DNA from: Thermomonas beijingensis
GTDB taxonomy: Bacteria; Pseudomonadota; Gammaproteobacteria; Xanthomonadales; Xanthomonadaceae
DNA: 64,000 bases
Assembly (NCBI RefSeq): GCF_020034655.1
Contig: NZ_JAIQDJ010000003.1
Span: forward strand, 86,859 to 150,858
Direction of reading: 5' to 3'
Part shown: positions 60,531-64,000 of the stretch, piece after piece
Numbering within the stretch: the stretch's first letter is position 1
Layout: the number at the start of each line of letters is the position of its first letter
Program-made: the position numbers and the translations under genes
The notes under the pieces: generated by a model
What the model was told of the DNA's origin: nothing
Seen by the model: the letters and a program-made list of their open reading frames with translations, nothing else
Database searches by the model: none

Positions 60531-61562
60531 GTGCGTAAATCCACCATCAAGGATGTTGCCGCGCGCGCACAGGTCTCGCTGAAGACCGTGTCGCGGGTGA
60601 TCAACGACGAAACCGGCGTGCACGCGCGCACCCGCGAACGGGTGCGCAAGGCGATCGCCGAGCTGGCCTACCAACCCGATCCATCGGCACGCAGTCTGCG
60701 CAGCGCGCAGTCCTATGCCATCGGTTTGCTGTACGACAACCCCAATCCGTATTACGTGATTGCGATGCAAAACGGCGTGCTCTCGGTCTGCCGCGAAACC
60801 GGCTACGGCCTGCAGATCCACCCGTGCGATGCCACCTCACCCACGCTGGCCAACGAGATTGTGCAACTGGTGGCCAATGCGCGGCTGGCTGGCATCGTGC
60901 TGGCCCCGCCGATGTCGGAAAACCAGGCGCTGGTGGAGATCCTGGCGGCGCATGGCATTCGCCTGGTGCGGATTGTCTCTGCCGCCAAGGACCCGCAAGA
61001 CGGCAGCGCTTGCATCTATGTGGATGACCGCGACGCCGCCTACGCCATCACCGAGCACTTGATTCAATTGGGCCATCAGCGCATCGGGTTTTTGTGGGGT
61101 GGAAAATCCCATGGCTCATCGTGGGAGCGCTACAACGGGTATGCCGATGCGCTGACCGATTACGGCATCGCTTTGGATGACGCACTGGTGGTGGAGGGCG
61201 ATTATTCGTTCGACGACGGCTTCCGGGGTGCGCGCAAATTATTGGCGCTGGCGCAGCGGCCCACGGCGATCTTTGGCAGCAATGACGAAATCGCCGCCGG
61301 GGTATTGGCGGCGGCACGCGCCGGCGGGCTCAATGTGCCGTATGACCTGTCGATTGCCGGCTTCGAAGACAGCCCGTTCTCCAAACAGAGCTGGCCTGCC
61401 CTGACCACCGCCAAGCAGGCCACCGAAGACATCGGCCGGCTGGCTGCACGCCGCCTGCTGGCCGATATCCGCGAGCAAGCACTGACCGTGCAAGCCAATA
61501 CCGGGATCAACCCGGAACTGGTGGTGCGCGGTTCCACCGCGCCGCCGCGTCCCAATTCCTGA
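60531..61562 (+). CDS. nagR: LacI-family transcriptional regulator NagR
   Basis: 343 residues, GTG start. Helix-turn-helix at 5-25 (IKDVAARAQVSLKTVSRVIN), hinge helix (ARSLRSAQS) and a periplasmic-binding-protein-like effector domain. It most probably represses both halves of the locus through the palindrome near 58990 and is released by GlcNAc or a phosphorylated derivative. Confidence 0.93.
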   Translation: MRKSTIKDVAARAQVSLKTVSRVINDETGVHARTRERVRKAIAELAYQPDPSARSLRSAQSYAIGLLYDNPNPYYVIAMQNGVLSVCRETGYGLQIHPCDATSPTLANEIVQLVANARLAGIVLAPPMSENQALVEILAAHGIRLVRIVSAAKDPQDGSACIYVDDRDAAYAITEHLIQLGHQRIGFLWGGKSHGSSWERYNGYADALTDYGIALDDALVVEGDYSFDDGFRGARKLLALAQRPTAIFGSNDEIAAGVLAAARAGGLNVPYDLSIAGFEDSPFSKQSWPALTTAKQATEDIGRLAARRLLADIREQALTVQANTGINPELVVRGSTAPPRPNS

Positions 61563-61590
61563 CCTCTTACCCCCCATCAAGCACACCCCC

Positions 61591-62625
61591 ATGCCCGCCC
61601 CCGACAGTACCTGGATGTACACCGAGGCCGCCGAAGCGGCCACCGCCGTTGCCCGTCAATTTGCCGCCAATGCGGCCACCATCGACGCCTTGGTGGAACG
61701 CCTGCGCGCGCAGCCGCCGCGCTTCATCGTCACCTGCGCACGCGGCAGTTCCGACCACGCCGCCACCTATGGCAAATATCTGTTTGAAACCGCACTCGGC
61801 CTGGTAACGGCGTCGGCCTCGCCGTCGGTGGGCTCGGTGTATGCGGTGCAGCCGCACATGCAGGGCGCACTGTTTGTCGCCATCTCGCAATCGGGCAAAA
61901 GCCCGGACTTGCTGCGCAATGCGGAAATCGCCAAGGCCGGTGGTGCCACTGTGGTGGCGTTGGTGAACGTGGTGGATTCGCCGCTGGCGCAACTCGCCGA
62001 CACCGTGCTGCCGCTGTATGCCGGCCCCGAAAACAGCGTGGCGGCGACCAAGAGTTACCTGTGCTCGCTGGCCGCATTGCTGCAATTGACCGCACGCTGG
62101 AGTGGCGATGCCAAACTGCTGGCTGCGGTCGATGCCCTGCCCGACGCGATGCGCGCCGCGTGGGCGCAAGATTGGTCGGAACTGGTCTCCGGTTTGCGCT
62201 TGGCACGGCAGATGTTTGTGCTGGGGCGCGGCCTGGGGCTGGCAGCCGCACAGGAAGCGGCACTGAAATTCAAGGAAACCTGCGGCCTGCATGCCGAAGC
62301 GTTTTCGTCGGCCGAAGTGAAGCACGGGCCGATGGCCATCGTGGGCCCGGATTTCCCGGTGCTGGCGTTCGCCCAGGACGATGATACCGGCGATAGCACC
62401 GCCGCCGTGGCGGCAGAATTTCGCAAGCGCGGTGCGCCGGTGTGGCTCGCCAGTAGCGGCGAAGCTGGCCCGGGTATCCTGCCGCTGCCGGTGTCCCCGC
62501 ATCCCGCGCTCACGCCCATCCTCACCGTACAAGCGTTCTATGCGGTCGCCAACGCACTGTCACTGGCGCGCGGCTTTGACCCGGATGTCCCGCCGCATTT
62601 GAACAAAGTGACCGAAACCGTATGA
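61591..62625 (+). CDS. GlmS-like glucosamine-6-phosphate deaminase NagB-II
   Basis: 344 residues with two SIS (sugar isomerase) domains: FIVTCARGSSDHAATYGKY (about 46-64) and the second from about 205. It lacks the glutamine amidotransferase domain of GlmS, which is what identifies NagB-II. It converts glucosamine-6-P to fructose-6-P and ammonia. It overlaps nagA by ATGA. Confidence 0.9.
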   Translation: MPAPDSTWMYTEAAEAATAVARQFAANAATIDALVERLRAQPPRFIVTCARGSSDHAATYGKYLFETALGLVTASASPSVGSVYAVQPHMQGALFVAISQSGKSPDLLRNAEIAKAGGATVVALVNVVDSPLAQLADTVLPLYAGPENSVAATKSYLCSLAALLQLTARWSGDAKLLAAVDALPDAMRAAWAQDWSELVSGLRLARQMFVLGRGLGLAAAQEAALKFKETCGLHAEAFSSAEVKHGPMAIVGPDFPVLAFAQDDDTGDSTAAVAAEFRKRGAPVWLASSGEAGPGILPLPVSPHPALTPILTVQAFYAVANALSLARGFDPDVPPHLNKVTETV

Positions 62626-63755
62626 CCACGCAGGTCTTCCACAACGGCCATATCCTCACCGAACGCGGCTTTGAAACCGGTGTTTGTGTGGTGGTGGAAG
62701 ACGGCCATATCGTTGCCGTACTGCATGGCCCGCCACCTGCCATTGGCGAGCATATCGACCTGCAGGGCGGCAGCTTGGTGCCCGGGTTTATCGACATGCA
62801 GGTCAATGGCGGTGGCGGCGTGTTGTTCAACAACGCCACCAGCGTCGAAGCACTGGCCACGATTGCACGCGGGCATCGCAAATATGGCACCACCGGCATG
62901 TTGCCGACCTTGATCAGTGACGATATCGACGTCATGCGGCGTGCAATTGACGCCACCCACGACGCCATCGCGCAAGGCGTGCCGGGTATTTTGGGCATCC
63001 ATCTGGAAGGCCCGTATCTGGCCGCTGCGCGCAAAGGCACCCACAATGCAAGCAAGTTCCGGGTGCCGGATGCCGATGACATCGCGCTGGCCACCGCGCT
63101 GGATAATGGCGTCACCGTCATCACCTTGGCCCCCGAATGTGTGCCCACACACAGCGTGACTGCGATGGTGGAACGTGGTGCGATTGTGTGCGCCGGCCAC
63201 ACCGCCGCCGATTACGCGCAAACCCGCGCCGGGCTGGAGGCCGGCATCACCGGCTTCACCCATTTGTTCAACGCGATGACCCCGCTGCAAGGCCGCGAAC
63301 CCGGCGTAGTGGGCGCAGCACTGGAGGATGCCAACAGCTGGGTGGGCGTGATTGTGGATGGCGTGCATGTGCACCCGGCCAGCCTGCGCGTGGCAATTGC
63401 GGCCAAGCCGCGCGGCAAAGTGCTGCTGGTGACCGATGCGATGCCGATGGTCGGCGGCAACGACGCCAGTTTTAATCTCTATGGCGAAACCATTACCGCA
63501 GTGGATGGCGTGGTGCGCAATGCCGCCGGCTCGCTGGCGGGCAGCGCACTGGACATGGCCAGTGCGGTACGCAATAGCGTGCACCTGCTGGGACTGCCCC
63601 TGGACGAAGCCTGCCGCATGGCCGCGCAATACCCAGCCGAATTTCTGGGCCTAGGCCACCGCCTTGGCCGCATTGCCACAGGCTACCGCGCAGACTTTGT
63701 GGTGCTAGATGCCAACCTCCACGTGCGGCATAGCTGGATTGGTGGCACCGAGTAA
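62622..63755 (+). CDS. nagA: N-acetylglucosamine-6-phosphate deacetylase
   Basis: 377 residues. Amidohydrolase fold with HLEGPYL (H127, E129), GHTAADYAQT, HLFNAMTPL, DGVHVHP and the catalytic Asp in TDAMPMVGG. It removes acetate from GlcNAc-6-P before NagB-II. It is the last gene of the rightward nag operon. Confidence 0.95.
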   Translation: MTTQVFHNGHILTERGFETGVCVVVEDGHIVAVLHGPPPAIGEHIDLQGGSLVPGFIDMQVNGGGGVLFNNATSVEALATIARGHRKYGTTGMLPTLISDDIDVMRRAIDATHDAIAQGVPGILGIHLEGPYLAAARKGTHNASKFRVPDADDIALATALDNGVTVITLAPECVPTHSVTAMVERGAIVCAGHTAADYAQTRAGLEAGITGFTHLFNAMTPLQGREPGVVGAALEDANSWVGVIVDGVHVHPASLRVAIAAKPRGKVLLVTDAMPMVGGNDASFNLYGETITAVDGVVRNAAGSLAGSALDMASAVRNSVHLLGLPLDEACRMAAQYPAEFLGLGHRLGRIATGYRADFVVLDANLHVRHSWIGGTE

Positions 63756-63897
63756 GCCCTATGTTGCAACGCTGGGGCAGGCCGTGTCCTCTAGGGGCAG
63801 ATACCGGGCGAGTTCAACTCCGTAACGCAACACCAGCGGTGGTAAAGGGGTTCAGGCGGTTTAGCCTGAGCAACCTCACCGCCAAGTGGAGTTGCCC

Positions 63898-64000
63898 ATG
63901 GCCGCAAGCCGCCTGAACCTGCACGAACGATATCGCATCCACGCCCTGCACGAAGCCTGTTTCAGCATCAGATCCATTGCCCTGATGCTGGAGCGTGCAC
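63898..64000 (+). CDS. IS30-family transposase, N-terminal part (runs off the window)
   Basis: The 34 codons after ATG 63898 read MAASRLNLHERYRIHALHEA and onwards, with ACFSIRSIALMLERA, which matches the N-terminal helix-turn-helix of IS30 transposases (L-x-x-x-E-R-Y-x-I then S-I-x-x-I-A). The left end of the element should lie between the nagA stop and 63880. I could not fix its terminal repeat without the right end. A hairpin (CAGGC/GCCTG) stands at about 63852-63870. Confidence 0.75.
   Translation, partial: MAASRLNLHERYRIHALHEACFSIRSIALMLERA

Overview
The window looks like chromosomal DNA of a member of the Xanthomonadaceae (Gammaproteobacteria; Xanthomonas/Stenotrophomonas-like). This rests on moderately high G+C, a two-cluster nag locus with a TonB-dependent receptor, GlmS-like NagB-II and NagP/NagR of the xanthomonad type, and mlaFEDC directly followed by mlaA. 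No species can be assigned from the sequence alone. Most of the window is ordinary, tightly packed housekeeping and accessory metabolism. There is no prophage, plasmid or CRISPR array. The only mobile DNA is the start of an IS30-type transposase at the right edge.

Layout. 1-5.5 kb: ubiA, tRNA-Arg(CCG) with a duplicated 3' end, a queF operon with two small lipoproteins, zapE plus an alpha/beta hydrolase, and a cytochrome c5. 5.8-14.3 kb: a 2058-residue autotransporter built on a tandem ~600-residue passenger duplication. It is followed by a TIGR03032-type protein, a three-EF-hand exported protein and an unrecognised protein, the last three translationally coupled. 14.4-16 kb: M4 metalloprotease. 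16.1-19.9 kb: a Rieske/FAD reductase divergent from an operon of a second GTP cyclohydrolase I, an ECF sigma factor and two small membrane proteins. The divergent promoter region holds two near-identical ECF-like promoters facing outward. 19.9-22.9 kb: terC-rhomboid-patatin, led by a yybP-ykoY (Mn2+) riboswitch. 22.9-26.1 kb: RlmI-like methyltransferase and a two-component system. 26.1-30.3 kb: class Ia ribonucleotide reductase nrdA-nrdB-glutaredoxin, with two NrdR boxes over the promoter and a cobalamin riboswitch in the leader. 30.3-36.8 kb: heavy-metal RND efflux operon with a DUF3240 protein, then a VIT-type metal transporter. 36.9-42.1 kb: rmuC and the mla phospholipid transport operon. 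42.3-50.5 kb: CLC channel, aidB, CoA-transferase, a small membrane protein, the main folE, a DUF2239 protein with its ribosome site in a hairpin, and an MFS pump. 50.6-52.5 kb: an M61 peptidase whose 3' part has codon use unlike its 5' part. 52.6-63.8 kb: the N-acetylglucosamine locus, divergently arranged around a palindromic LacI-type operator.

How parts work together. The nag genes form a complete route. The TonB receptor imports chito-oligosaccharides, GH20 trims them, NagP imports GlcNAc, the ROK-unlike glucokinase phosphorylates, and NagA and NagB-II convert the product to fructose-6-P under NagR control. The RNR operon links dNTP supply to both NrdR (dATP/ATP sensing) and cobalamin. 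This implies that a B12-dependent RNR is encoded elsewhere in the genome. The ECF-folE-Rieske cluster is the best candidate here for an undescribed, self-contained stress-response unit. The autotransporter cluster is the second candidate.
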